Counted from the stretch's first letter, positions 23,624 to 37,749 are shown. The stretch is DNA of 64,000 nt from Laburnicola sp. R22_1 (GCA_014281115.1 JACONQ010000004.1:620001-684000); one strand, 5' to 3'. Program-made: numbers and translations. The notes: generated by a model not told the origin, from the letters alone.

Positions 23624-26600
23624 TAATAGAATTACTACCTAAGTAGATACATAATTAGGCATAGCAAAGCTTACTATAACTAAAGAGCAGACGCTTATAT
23701 AGTATATTCTTAACCTAGATTTGTAAGAATTTGCACCCTAGCTAGATAAAATAGAAGATATAGCTAATAAACTGCTAGCTACGCGGCACAGAAACCCTAT
23801 AGGATAATGCTAGTCTTAGCGCTTTATAAAGCGCGTACCTAAGCTTAAAATAGCTTTTAATTAAGCAAAGGACTAATAGAGAATATAATAGGAAGACCTA
23901 GAGGTTATAAACGCGTGGTTTTAGCTAGTAGAGGATATAAAAGCCAAGTATAAAGTGCAGAATAAAGACATCTATAACTTTAATAAGATAGGCTTCTAAA
24001 TAGGAGTTATTAGCTTAATAAAAGTTATAACTAGTTTAGAATAACGTTCTTAACCTACACTTATTTAGCTAGGCAACTGTAAGTAGATTATAGTAATTTA
24101 GAGTATTTACGCTACTAGATATACTACCCTACCCATTATTATCTATAAAGGGCGAGTCTATATTTTAGTGTAGTATAAAAAGACTAGTATCCCCTATAAT
24201 TAGAAGCTCTTAGTTTCTAAGACTAGCTAGACTAATAATAAGCTTAGAGTTGCGTAGTTAAAACACTTTAACGCGTATATAAGACCGCGCATAGTAGGGT
24301 TATAAAGGTTACTTATTCTAGACAGCTATAAGAGCTACTACTTCTAGAATTTTAAGAATTATTGCCTAGAATAAAAGGTTCTAACACTCTATATGCTAGC
24401 GCACTTATTTTATATCCTTTAGCTGCTTAATATAGTTTATTTTGCGCTACTAAAGCTAAAGTACTTTTAGCGCGTATAGGACTTAGCGCGCTAATATATC
24501 TTTTATATTAACAAAGAGGGCTTTCTACTAGCCTTTTGCAATGCGTTTTTTAATATATTTACACTAGAAAACTATAAAAAAGCCTTTAAGGCCTCTAGGC
24601 CTATTTTTTTAGATACGTTAGTAGTAATAGATTGCCTTAATATGCGTATTTACACTTTACCTTAGGGTACCCTACTAGATACACTATAGTAAGCTAGGAC
24701 CCTAAGTATACTCTTAAGTTTAGATCCTAGTTAAAGCTTATACGCAACTCTTTTATTTAGTCTTTATCTAATACTAAATTAAGCTACTTATAGCTTATAC
24801 AAGGTGCTAAACTTATACTCTACTATAGTGTACTTTAAGAGACCTATATTAAGAAACTTAAAAAGCAAATTAAGATTCTAATAAAGTAAAAAAACGCGTA
24901 AAAGAAAGCGTATTTAGAAAAGTAGAACGCTAGACTTTACTTAAGGAGCAGATTTAGAAGTAGAAAGCCCTTCTATTAGGATAAAGTTATTAAAAAGAGC
25001 GCAAGGAAGTAGTAAGAAAGAGGCAGGTCCCTTAATATAACACTACTATAGAAGATGTGAAGAGCCTAGGCATAACGCAAAGACCTATTAAATAGATAAA
25101 GAAATAGAGGAGGAGTTAGTTATTGTCCTAAGCAGCTTATTTTTAAATAGTGTTAATAGTAAATTAGAGTGATTTTATTATAGGTTACTATAAGGCTAAA
25201 AATAACAGGTTAACTTTATCTTACAATAGTACGCACTTAGTAACTAAAAATTAGATAAAGTACTACTTAAGATATAGTATGCTTTACTATAAATTATAAT
25301 AAGTATACTATATATTACCTACGTATAGTATAGTAGATAATATATTATATATTATAGAGAGTCTTATTATAAGTTCGTACTGCTAAGAAAGACTCCTTAG
25401 CTTTACGCGGCTGCTATAGCCGCGCAAAGAGACTGCACAACATAAAAAGTAGATTAAATAGTAACTTAGTATATTATAAGTTATAGTAGATTATTATAAG
25501 TTACTATAAAGTAACGTTAGTAGTGTTCTATAATAAGTTATAAGAGACCTCGAAGTTGCCAAGAAAAACTATCCGGTGGACTAATCTGTCTAGGCTACTA
25601 ATAGAATATGTTAAAGTTAAAGTCTCTTACTAGATAGTAATTACTAGTTAATATAATAGTACTAACTACTAGCGTATTATATAGAACTTCTACCTAACCC
25701 TAAATTCTAGGTTTTGTATATTTAAAAATAGAAAAAATATAGTTTTATAATTATTTAAAAGAATTAGATTAGGCGAAAATTAGTGGCTTAGTAAAAACAC
25801 TATTTTAAAAGTATAAACTTTAATAACTTTTTAACTACTTTACTTTTATTAAAACTTTTTTAAAAACTTAAATAATATATTATTAGTACTATATATCTAT
25901 ATATAAATATTACGTAATATATATAATAACTAGTAAAATAAAGAGTTTTTATTAATAACTAACTAATTATATAATAAAAATAGTATTTTTAAATTAAATT
26001 ATTAAAGACTACTATATTCTCTATAAATCTAGTAAAGAATTAAAATTATAGCTTTGCTAGTAAAAAAGTTATAAAGCTTTAAAAAAGTTATAAAGCTTTT
26101 AAAAAATTACTTATTTAAACTATTTATGCGCATCTACATATTTCTAAGCATTTTTATACTAGTAAATTACTTGTGCAATAATATATAAGTATATACACGT
26201 TTGCGCACGTCTATACATAGTTAAGTAGCCTCTCTAGAAAAAACTTTCCTAATAATAGCAATATAATTATATAAACCTAGTGTTAGCCTAGCACTAATTA
26301 GTACGTTTTCTTATATATTGCCTATCGTCTCGCCTGCAATAGCGCTACTACTTTAATTTGACTATAGTAATAAAATACGGTACAGCACAATACGGACTAG
26401 CTATTTAGCCTTATTATAGCCACATTCTTCTATCTAGACGCTCTCTTTAGCTCCTCTGCCTATAAAACGCTACTATTCTCTCCCTTCGCTATTCCTCTAT
26501 ACGCATCCGCCATCTGTGCCAATTTCTTCCTAACATAGATCCGCTTAGTATTACAGCTAGTATTATTGCTATACTCTAGCTCTTAGCTAAAGTTCTTAGG

Positions 26601-27737
26601 TATCTAAATAATATTAAAGATTCTCTGAAAGACTATGTATAGTGCGCTATTAAGACCTTATATCTTTATAACCTACTTTTTAATTTAAGAGTTAAGGTTA
26701 AAGATAGAAATCCTATAAAGCTATAGTACACTACTATCTAAGCCCTTATAGTTAAGAATAGACTGCTTAACTAGTTTAAGTAAGCGCTAGAAATACTATA
26801 GACTAAGATAGTAAATAGTAATTAACTAAAGAAGGTAGGAAAAGCGCTACTATAGAAGTTTAAAAAGGAGGAGATTAATAGTATACTAGATTAACTAGAG
26901 CGTTTAAAGCTATAGATAGAGATTATATTATAAATAGACTATTTATAAGCTTTTATACTAGTACTATAAAATAATACTACTTATATATCTAAGTTAACTT
27001 TCTTAAGCTATTAAAGATAATACTAACTTTGTTTAGACGTATATACTTACTATCTAGTCTAGAGTAGATAAGATCTAACAAAATTAAAACTCTATAAGGT
27101 ACTGCAGACTTCTAGAATAGATCTCACCTATAGATTATCCCGCTTAACAATCTAATATTATAAAGCATAGAGAAGAAAAAATAGGTTAATAGTTTCTAGA
27201 CGCGCTATAGTTTATAAGGTAGCTTAATAAACTTAGTGAAATTCTTTCTTGCCTAGAAATTTCTATGGCTAGTAAAACTATAGTAGTAGTAATTGCAATT
27301 AATTACTTATTAAAATTAGTATAGAATAGCTTACTTAAAGTTATATATATATACTATAGCTATAAAGCATAGAAGAAATAAAATACTTCTAGTATACTAG
27401 TGGCTATTATTAAGCAGCTAGTATAGGCTTAACTATTAATAGCAAAGCTAGTAAAATAATTACATAAGTAGTATACTAATAAAGAGACTAAGCTATTACT
27501 TAATAATATTTTTAGCACTCTTAAAGAAGTACTTAGAAAGTATTCCACTATTTATATTATAGTTAATACTCTAGATAAGTGTTAAGACAGTACTAGCCGC
27601 TAGTTTTTAACTAAACTAGAAGATTTATAGGTAGGACAAAATATTTATCTAATAGTAACCTTATATTTTATACTAGAGATTGTAGACGCATTTAAAAAAG
27701 CGTCTAAGCTAGATATACTAGCTAGTAATAAGAATAT

Positions 27738-28966
27738 TAAAGATCTTTATCGTGTGGAGATTCTAACTAAGGTCGAGTTCGCACTATACACAGAGAGGAG
27801 TAAAATAGAAGGTACTAAAACCTAGTACCTAGCACATAGTAGTAGTAATACAATATACACAAAATAATAATAATTTTATTATTAACTTTCTTTATAGCAG
27901 TATTGTTAATGGCAGTTTATAGACAGTCTGCTATTTGGCATAACTAAGTTATATATTATCTTCTAACTAGTAGACTATTAGAGAGCCGTAGTAGACTGCA
28001 GAGTTGCAACTATAGGAGTAGTGTAGACAATAGGACGCTTAACTATAGTTTAGTTATTGCGCTCGCGACCTAGTAGTAGCGCAACTATGGTTCGCTATAT
28101 GTACAGCGTATAAAGTCTACCTCTTATAATATTAGGAACGCCTAGAACACTAAATCTTTATCTTTTTATCTATTATATTTGGCGACGTAATAACTTTCTA
28201 GCGACCTAATATTGCGTCCAAATCTAATATCTACAGTGATATAGCTATTATTAAATTCGGTTAGGGTATAGATAACTAGCTAGGCAAAGTTAAGAATAAT
28301 CCCTAGAGATTTAGCGACCTTGTGCGACTAGAAGAATTGTTAGAGAGGCCTCTAGAGCTTATCTTTAAGTACCCTATTAGTAATGTCTTTAGGCTAATTT
28401 GCTGCGCCTTGTGCCTTTAGATCCTAGAGTGTAAGGCACTCCTTTAGTACCTAGATATTAGTGAAGACGTAGCCTTTGTAATGCAATAACAGTATAACGT
28501 AGAGATTATACTACAGAAGCTTAAAAATATAACTAAAAATAAAGGTAATAAGGACTATAAGGGCAAGAACTAGAGCAAAGAGAAGAAAGAGTTTGTCGCA
28601 ATATATAAGACGCTAGAGGCGCAGCAGTAGCGTAAGAAACTTATTAAGGTAGTAGCAATTATCTGGGCTGCCGTTAAGGCGGGGGACCGCGAGCAATAAG
28701 GGTGAGGGTAAGCAGCAGCGGCAAAAGCACAGGGGAGATAGGCGGTGGCGGCGAGGTCCTAGGTAGCAGTATACGACTCGCCGGTTACAAGGAAAAATCT
28801 ACTATAAGAAAGTAACAAAATAGTTAGGTTAGTTGCTATTATAATTATTATTGTTATTATTACTGCGAAAAATGTTATTAAAGAAATTATTAATTACGTA
28901 ACACGGTGGTCGGTTAAACAGCCGGCCCGAAATCACGTGACATTACGAATTAACTTTAGGGAAGAA
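27738..28966 (+). mobile_element. Retroposon-like element R2, long copy a
   Basis: 1229 bp inserted in the NACHT region, flanked by a 14-bp direct repeat (27724-27737 and 28967-28980, one A/G difference). Its first 180 bases match three other copies and include AAGGTCGAGTTCGC, close to the pol III B-box consensus. The rest carries a coding-like frame, a short (ATT)n tract and a unique tail. The long duplication argues against LTR or cut-and-paste insertion. Strand is given with the B-box-like end as 5'. Confidence 0.75.
28208..28966 (+). pseudogene. Unidentified coding frame inside R2-a
   Basis: At least 253 codons can be followed in one frame through RIP-type stops. It reads like a real protein: KSNIYSDIAIIKFG, RFSDLVRLEELLERPLEL, YLDISEDVAFVMQ, IILQKLKNITKNKGNKDY, KEKKEFVAIYKTLEAQQ, a basic Ala-rich stretch, a stretch encoded by the (ATT)n tract, and KEIINYVTRWSVKQPARNH near the end. 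I do not recognise the family and see no RT, endonuclease or transposase motif. The long R2-b carries the same frame, more mutated. It could be captured host sequence or an accessory protein of the element. Confidence 0.55.
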
Positions 28967-30154
28967 AGTAATAAGGATATAAAGCGCCTTGTGGCTAGCT
29001 AGATATACTAACTACTAAGATATATTTAGTGTAATATTACGCTATAGAAGATAGTATAAGAAAAAAATTATAGAGGTAGTAAATAGTATATAAGCCTTTT
29101 ATTAAACTTAAATAGTAATACACGCTTACTTATTTCTAGATTTCTTTTTACTTACCTATATATAAACTTATTACTAGATAAGAGAATAATAAAAGGTGTA
29201 AAGTTAACTTTAGCTTAACTTCTAAAAGGCTTATCTACACTTAATAATACGTATAAGAATGCCTTATAAAGAATTAAAGGCTAGCTATATAATAATTATA
29301 AACTAGCTAAAAAAGAATTATTATAGATTATATTTGTAAAACAACTACTTACTACTACTAAGATACTTTACGCTTTAGTAGTAGAGCTAAAGAAAGTAGA
29401 GCTTAATCTAGAAAATATATATAATATTAAAGACTTAGTATCTATATACGCTAGCCTTATTATTATAGATTAAGAAAGTGCTATTATCTATCTAGTGCAC
29501 TACACACTATAGGAATACTTTAAGCGTATTATAAAAGAATAGTATCTAGATTCTTAGCTATATATTACGTTAATATGCCTTATCTACCTCTCCTTTAGTG
29601 TATTTAGAAGTGGCAGTTACTCTACTAATAGAGAATTTTAAGAGAGGCTTTAGCAAAACAAGTTCTTAGACTACGCAGCATAATATTAGGGCCAACGTGC
29701 ACTCTAAGTTTAACTAGCCCTATCTAGATTAGCATTGTCGCTAATTAAGAATAGGGAATTAGTTTCTTATTCTATTTAGGTAATGAAAATATAATATCCG
29801 GCCTATTAGACTCCTAAATATAGTTAGGCTTATATAAAAAAAAACTAGTCTGCATTTGCTAGTAAGGCTAGGACTGCTATATCTATTATAAAAACTTCTA
29901 GATAAAGATATTACGATAGTAGTAGACACAGAAGATAAGTACGGCCGGACGCTATTATAGTAGGCGGTAAAAGAAGGGTATTACTAAGTAGTAAAACTTC
30001 TACTTAATAGAGATACAAACGCTAATGTATAAACTAAAAGATATAGTAGCGTACTCTAAATAGCTTTAATTAGCGGGCACAGAGAAGTAATGAAGTTATT
30101 ACTTAATAATAGGGCTAATGCTTAGGCGTAATATAGAGACTAGAAATCACCTAA

Positions 30155-30335
30155 GAGGACCTTAGTATTAGGATCCAACATGACCTAGAGCGGGGCACTA
30201 GCACTTATGGCCACGAAAGCCTAGCGCATCTATAATAAAGACGTTACATAACTTACGTTATAGGTCCTAGAATTATTAGTGTTCTAAAGAGTCTTATTAG
30301 CTATAGGATTTTAGGACTTTTAGAACTAATAAGAC
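30155..30335 (+). repeat. LTR-like repeat, left member of an inverted pair
   Basis: Matches the complement of about 37028-37190 (shared: ACCTAGAG, GCACTAGCACTTAT, TATAGGTCCTAGAATTATTAGT), with C/T and G/A differences. It is followed on the right by gag-like sequence, as the other member is followed on its left. Probably LTRs of two related elements facing each other. Confidence 0.55.
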
Positions 30336-30399
30336 TTATAGAATTCTAGGATATAGCTAAGTATATAGGAATATAAGTATCTTTCTTAATACTTATATT

Positions 30400-32505
30400 T
30401 AACCTTTTATTAATCTCATATTTAAATTATACTTAGGCCCTTACTATTAATTTATTAATTTATAATCTTTAATACTAACACCCGTTTAACCTATGTAAGT
30501 AGTTAAGATTTCTTACCCTTATTAAGATGCTCTTGCCTAAGAACTAACCTTACCTATTAGAACTAGCTACCCTATTAGTTTTAATATTTTAAACACCCTT
30601 AATATAAGTAATATTAAATAACTTACTTTAATAAATAAAACTTATAATAAGGCTAGTAAACTAAACCTATATAATAGTACTTAAGGCAAGCTTAAGGTAT
30701 ATATTCTATAGCTTAATCTCTACTTCTATATTCTTAACTAAGAAAAGCCTAAAGATAAGGAAACTTAGAATAAGAAAAAAGTTATCTTTGCTACTATATA
30801 TATATAAGGCTAAGCTGCTAATTAGATTTAACTATACCTAGGACTATACCTAGGTAAAGAAAATATTAAAGGAGATAACACTAATTAAGTTATTAAAGAC
30901 TATAGTAACTTTAAAAATTAACTCTAATAACTCTCTAAAATTACTAATAGGGTACCCTTAGTAAAATAAGCTATTTAAACTTTTAAGCAAACCTACTCTA
31001 CTACTAAATATACTACTAAGTTTAAGCACTATAAAATATAAATTATGTAAAAGAATAATACTTTAATAGTTATATATAAGTAAGGATTAAAGTAATTTAT
31101 ACGCAAAGAACTGCTACGCAGCAAAGTGGCTATTAATACTTTAGATAATCTATATAATAAATCTATCTAGATTAATATAGAATAGTATAAACTAAACTGC
31201 AAGCTATAATATAACTCTTATATAACACTAAGCTATAGTAAGATACCTATATACTACTATATAGTATCTTAGCTACGCAAATAAAATTTCTATAGCTACT
31301 AGCTTATAGAAGAAATTTAGTATAGTTGCACTATTAATAACCTAAAAAATAAAAGAATAAGATAGTATATATATTAAACTATAAATAAGGCAATATAATG
31401 GTAAATAACTAGAATAAGCGCATCTTTAAAGGATCTTATAGGGGACACTAATCTAATAGAACTAAGATATATACTTATTTTATATATAGCAAACTAGACT
31501 ATATAGCTAGGAACTATAGATCTAAGAATAAGGTTACTAGGCAGTTAAATATACTATCTATTAAGAACGCAGATATAACTAATAATGAATAGTAGGTAGT
31601 AATCTTTATTAATAATCTTAGTATTAATAAAGCGGACCCTAAATAAGTAGACTCATTAAACTTATAACTATATAAGGATGCTAAAGAAAGTTTAAGAAGA
31701 CATTAAGCTAATTTAATAACTAATAATACTACACCCTTAGGCTAGACACTATAAAAACAATCCTATATTATCTAACTATATACTAAAACCTAACTTAGTT
31801 AATAATATACTAAGTATATAGGGTTTCTTAGAACCTTACTAACGTAAGGATAGAGATCTAGCGTATAGAGCTATTTATTATAGCTCTAGACGCGCCTTAA
31901 TTATCTTTTAGGAAGATAGAGGATAGGCAGACTATAGATATAAGTACTAGCCTAAGGATAAAGTCTACCTAAATAAGAAATCTAAATATAAACTAAAGTA
32001 TAATCTAGACTACTATAACCCTATATATAGATCCCTTAGATAGAGATACTATAAGAAACATTAGTGCACTATCTATTACTAGAGTAAGGAAAATAATAGC
32101 TTGTTTCTATAAGTTAAGCAACGCTATTACTAAAAATAGTTTAACTACCCTATTCTCTAGTGTAATAAGCATTTATAGGATAAATAAGTAATAAAGTACT
32201 TTTTATAACTTAATAATATTATAAGCAAAATATACTTAATGCTTATAAATAGAAAATGCATATAACCCTCTTAGCACACCTACTTATATACTAGATATAA
32301 GAACTATTAAGTACAAAAGAAAGTAAGTAGATTTAAATATAATCTAATTAAATAGGCTATAATAATTAAACTTAAACTAATGCTAGAGGATAAACATAGT
32401 GAAGCTTCCTATAATAAATAGGCTATAATACTACTAATAAAAGAAAGCAGTACTAATAAAAATAAAAAGTAATATTAAGCCTATAGTTGTATTACTACTT
32501 AAGGC
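30400..32505 (+). pseudogene. Degraded gypsy gag-like sequence (G2)
   Basis: Too many RIP stops for a confident protein reading, but the right part is clearly the same family as the complement of about 62660-64000, which leads into gypsy RT. On that basis it is the gag region of an LTR element after its LTR at 30155-30335. A Lys/Tyr-rich stretch near 32040 may be a ruined zinc knuckle. It is truncated at R2-b. Confidence 0.45.
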
Positions 32506-32512
32506 GCAGTAT

Positions 32513-33870
<1,358 letters not shown>

Positions 33871-36800
33871 TCTCCCTCTATATATATATCCTCTAGGCTT
33901 ACTATAAATTCTAGATAGCCTACCTTTTAGGTGTAGAACTTATACTTAAAGAGTTTAGTGTATAGCCTATATTAAACAAGCTAATCTAGCACTATCTTTA
34001 CGTGCTTAATATATTTCTCCTTACTCTAAAAATATATAAGAATGTTATATATGTATATAATATAACAATTATTATGTAAGTCTAATAGCGCACTATTAAT
34101 ATAGCTCTAAAAGACTATAGGGGCGTTAGTTAACCCAAAGTGCATTACTATATACTTATAGTAGCTATATCTAGTTTAGAATACTGTCTTCTATTTGTTG
34201 CCTCCCTTAATTTGTATATAGTAATAGGCGTTTCTTAGGTCTAATTTAGTATATAAAATAGCAGATCCTAGCTAGTCTAGTAACTCTTAGATTAGTAACA
34301 GTAGGTAATAGTTTTTTATAGTTACTGCGTTTAGTCTATAGTAATCTACGCATAATTATAATCCTCTATTTTTTCTTTTTATAAAAAGAATTAGTGCTTT
34401 TGCTTTTAATTTTAAGTAGCGTATTTAGCCTCTTTTAAGGTTCCTCTTAATATACTCTTTTAAGACCTATGTCTCTAGTGCTAATAGGCTATAGAGCGAT
34501 CTAAAGAGTACCTTCTTACCTATCTTAATATTAATAGACATTTTATAAGGCCTATAGTCCGCTAGTAGGGTAGTATTCGCTTCTAAGAAGGCTTTTTTAA
34601 ATCTCCCTTAGTAAACCTTAGGTAGAACAGTCTTATTTAGACTAAATTAGTCTAGACTAACTCTATGTATAATAAAATAGTTATTATTAGTATCTCTAGT
34701 AGTATTCGCAAATTATTATAGTCCCTTTATAGCAATGTTTTAAAATTTGCGCTTACTATTATTAAATTGCAATATATAAGTGGTAAGGTTAGGTAGTAGG
34801 TTTTATTTAGTTAACTAGGGCATCCTTAGCACTATATTAAACTCTTTAATATCCCCTATAATAAATTTATCTAACCTAGCCTAGGTTTGCCTATAGCTAT
34901 CTATTATCGTATAGGTTAGCTTAGTCTAGCCTTAAACCTCTAATTTAACTCTATTTAGAGCCTTATAAGTCTAGTTTATATTTACTTTTAGTTAGACTAT
35001 AACCCTCTTTACTATTCTAGTACTAATAAAGTTAGCCTCTATACTATAGTCTACTAGGGCCCTTACTTTAAAGAAGCCCGCTGCTATTTAAATAACCCCT
35101 TTTAGGGCAATTAGAGACCCTTTAGTTTTAAAGAGGCCTCTTACCTTTAAGGCAGCTATAGTAAGCAATCTTTGTCCCTCTGTATATATAATAGAGTCTA
35201 TTAGTCTAAGAGATAGATAACCTAGGGCTTATCTTTTTCTACCTTTATCTTTTACTTTAGATAGTTATCTTTATAGTATCCTTGCTTATAATAGTAGAAA
35301 TAGTTGTTTTTTCTAGTCTAGTAGTAATTATATTTTGCAACGCTTATTCTATTTTTTATATTATAGATTATAGCGCCTCTAGCCTAGTTTAGTATTATTT
35401 AACCTAGATTGTTTCTAGCTAGTTGTGTCTTACCTATTATCCTTTTAGGCCTTTTTATTCTTATTCTTTTACTTTCGCTTACTTAGCTTTAGCCCTTAGA
35501 TAACCTACTAGTGTTAGTTAGCTATCTTCTCTAGTTAGATAAGGCTAGTTCACCGCTATAGTTGCTATTAGAGCCTTTCTACTACTTAACTATCTAAAGT
35601 AGAGAAGAAATTGCTAATATATTAATTATTATAATTATCTAAGGTATAATTAGGATTAGTCTTTCCCTACTAATTCTTAAGATAGTTTAGAAGTTTAGTT
35701 AGGGTCTAATAACCCTACTGTACATTCTTAATATACTAATAAGCCTCTTATTTTCTTTTCTAGCTTAATTCTAGAGTGTTTACTATAGTCTACTTTATTA
35801 GTTTCTATATTACCTTATGCTTACATTTGCGCTTAGAGATCTTCTAGACTACTTTATTTTAGAAGTTATATTATATATTTTTAAGATAATAGTATAGAAA
35901 CCTTATCTAGGCTAGATTAGTGCTAAGAGCTAGTGCGTATTAAATATAGTCTTTATAGTCATTACCTGCCGTTAACAATACTACTATAAAGAATGTTAAT
36001 AATAAAATTATTGTTATTTTATGTATATTTTGTTACTACTACTGTGTGCTAGGTACTAGGTTTTAGTATCTCTTATTTTACTCCTCTCTGTGTATAGTGC
36101 GGACTCGACCTTAGTTAGAATCTCCATACGATAAAGATATTCAATAGTCTTTATAGCCTCTTACCTAGGCGTTTAGTTTCTTCTAGACTTCTTCTTTAAA
36201 TTAGGAAGACTTTAGTAGTTTTAGTAGTTGTAAGTCTAAGCTAGCTATTATTATTTAGGGTAGGATAATAGGCGCGATGCTAGTCCTTAGAAACTTCCTT
36301 CTATCCTTTTTATTTAGTTACTTACTTTTTTATCTGCCCTTTTTACATAGAGGGAAGTCCTTTCTAGAGCTGCTAGGCTCCTCTAATAAGTTACTACTAC
36401 TATTAGGGTTGCTTATATTCTCTTTAATAGTTTTAGACGTTAGTTGCCTACTCTTACCCTTATTATTTTTTATTGCAGCTTTAGTGTTACTTATAAGAGT
36501 TAAGGTTCTTTATTTATTATTATTAAGTTCTATTTTAATCTATAGGATCTTAAGTTAGTTCTATAAAGCTTTAATAGCCTTATGCTTCTTTGCAATTTTA
36601 ATTTCTTACTTAAGGTCCTTTTTCTAATATTATATCTAAGCTTCTTTAGTGCTTAAGGCTGCTTATCTTTTATCTGTGCTAGTTTAGCCTAGTCTAGGGT
36701 CCTTAATACTAGCGTAAGGTTGCCCCTTACTAGTTACTATCGCTTTGCTTAGGCTAGCTACGGAGGCTAGGTGTTAGCTTTAATAGATATTGCTTATATT

Positions 36801-36960
36801 AAAATAATAATATATAAGGTAGTAAGAAATTATATTATATAATTATAGGTATAATGCTTAATCTATTAATTTACTACTAAGGCAATCTCTTAAAGAAGAA
36901 AAGTAGGTCTAAAAGCTATAAGACCTAAGAAGAAAACTCTAACCTAGCCAAGGCTAATCT
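33871..36960 (-). pseudogene. Gypsy G3 polyprotein fragment: gag, protease, RT
   Basis: Minus strand. From right to left: a helical, charged gag region (about 36960-36160, split by R2-c); a ruined zinc knuckle near 35300 (YFYYYKQGYYKDNY, Cys to Tyr); a protease-like ALVDYSIEAN near 35030; and RT at about 34560-34040 (LDLRNAYYYIQIKGGNK, IVMHFGLTNAPIVF, active site YIYN in place of YLDD). It ends abruptly at R2-b. The Leu-rich open frame on the opposite strand at 36277-36558 is an artefact of this region. Confidence 0.78.
35959..36143 (-). mobile_element. Retroposon-like element R2, short copy c
   Basis: 185 bp with a perfect 13-bp target duplication ATAGTCTTTATAG (35946-35958, 36144-36156). 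It carries the least mutated form of the B-box-like motif, AAGGTCGAGTCCG (minus strand). It inserts into G3 gag. Confidence 0.85.
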
Positions 36961-37027
36961 AGACTAGTCTAGGGCAACTAGGGGATTACGCTGCTATAGG
37001 AGACGCGTTGTAATATATTAGTCCTAA

Positions 37028-37190
37028 GAGTTCTAAAGTCCTATAGCTAATAAGACTCTCTAGAATACTAATAATTCTAGGACCTATAATCTAAGTTATG
37101 TAATATCTTTATTATAGGTGTGCTAGGCTTTAGTAGCTATAAGTGCTAGTGCTCTACTCTAGGTTATATTAGATTCTAATATTAGCTCCT
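37028..37190 (-). repeat. LTR-like repeat, right member of an inverted pair
   Basis: Complement of the repeat at 30155-30335. It lies just outside the gag of G3 in the position expected for its 5' LTR on the minus strand. Confidence 0.5.
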
Positions 37191-37749
37191 CTCTTTAAAC
37201 TTAATATTCTTATAAGTTAACTACTTATAAAGCCGCTTTCTTAATCTGCCTAATACTATTACTTCTAAGCTAATTACCTTAAAATAGACTATATTATTAT
37301 AATAGTTACGCGTATCTATTGCGTAAAGAAAGCACTACCCTATTAATTATTATTCTTGTACTTAAAGTGTATAAATTGCATATAGTATAGCAATTAGAAA
37401 TATAAGCTAAAGGAAATTCTATTACTAGACTATTTAAAGATAGATATAGAGATAGAAAGACTATGAAAACTAGAGGCTAAAGAGAAGGCAACGCTTTATA
37501 TTAAGAAAAAGCTTACTTATTTAGCACTTCTTTATGCGTGTCTAGTATAATAGAAGATAGCACGCTCATATAATTAGCGTAAGAAATTATATTAAAAGGA
37601 ACAAGAATTATTTAACTATAGTATATTTATAATAGATAAGCTAGAGGCGCTAAAAGCTTATAAAGAGCTTACGTAGGAAGCGGCCTTAGTTAATCTTAAT
37701 ATTGCCTTAGGTATAAAAGTAATTAATTAGTCTATAATCTAGGCTAAGC
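37191..37749 (+). other. Unassigned coding-like remnant
   Basis: A plus-strand frame shows a charged, helical segment with stops (KEKATLYIKKKLTYLALLYA, RKKLYXKEQELFNYSIFII, LEALKAYKELT). It resembles the C-terminal tails of transposon-encoded proteins in fungi, but no domain can be named. Confidence 0.35.

Larger units (their letters stand above)
21279..25172 (+). pseudogene. Pg3 transposase, split and RIP-degraded
   Basis: Same protein as Pg4 on the opposite strand. The start codon is ATA (21279-21281) where Pg4 has ATG. After the Pg4 insertion the frame resumes at 23626 and can be followed to TGA at 25170-25172. Nearly every CAG/TGG is TAG, including the C-terminal zinc-knuckle region. Not functional. 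Confidence 0.82.
21199..25611 (+). mobile_element. Pogo-type transposon Pg3 (outer of a nested pair)
   Basis: About 2.2 kb of element sequence (21199-21424 and 23626-25611) inserted at a TA in repeat R1 (duplicated 21197-21198, 25612-25613). The unoccupied site is preserved at 44304-44305. Ends read ACATATTCTATTAGTAG. It is interrupted by Pg4. It is more heavily RIP-mutated than Pg4. Confidence 0.9.
20862..26255 (+). repeat. Repeat R1, copy 1 (split by Pg3/Pg4)
   Basis: The segments 20862-21198 and 25612-26255 together match the unbroken copy at 43963-44940, about 980 bp. Within it lies an 11-bp tandem repeat (CTTAGTAAGCT-like, about 21133-21175), and near the right end several diverged TCTGCGCACG-like units. 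The family has no coding frame and no clear terminal inverted repeats. Its class is unknown. Confidence 0.7.
26535..30165 (+). pseudogene. STAND/NLR-like gene: N-terminal domain, NACHT, two ankyrin repeats
   Basis: A host-type gene, not a transposon. The first codon is ATA (26535-26537) before DPLSITASIIAIL, so the ATG was probably lost. The fungal STAND N-terminal domain follows (NLLFNLRVKVKD, KFKKEEINSIL). The NACHT domain starts near 27150: ISPIDYP, P-loop degraded to ISMASKTIVV, Walker-B-like IYIIVNTLDKC. It is split at 27737 by R2-a and resumes at 28981 (IKRLVASQI). A probable 54-nt intron lies at about 29078-29131 before FLFTYLYINLLLDKR. After SFSVFRSGSYS and KFLDYAA, two ankyrin repeats appear (KYGRTLL, SGHREVMKLLL, about 29930-30150). 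It is cut off at an LTR-like sequence. Such proteins mediate non-self recognition and cell death in fungi; this one is dead. Confidence 0.85.

Noticed and set aside
27724..28990. In-frame fusion of the R2 protein frame with the NACHT region
   Set aside because: The frame happens to continue through the target duplication, but the NACHT sequence is interrupted and the same R2 unit occurs elsewhere without it, so it is an insertion, not a fused gene.
36277..36558. Open frame of 93 codons, very Leu-rich, on the plus strand
   Set aside because: It is the antisense of the charged, helical gag region of gypsy G3 (minus strand). The hydrophobic composition is what A-rich Lys/Glu codons give when read backwards.
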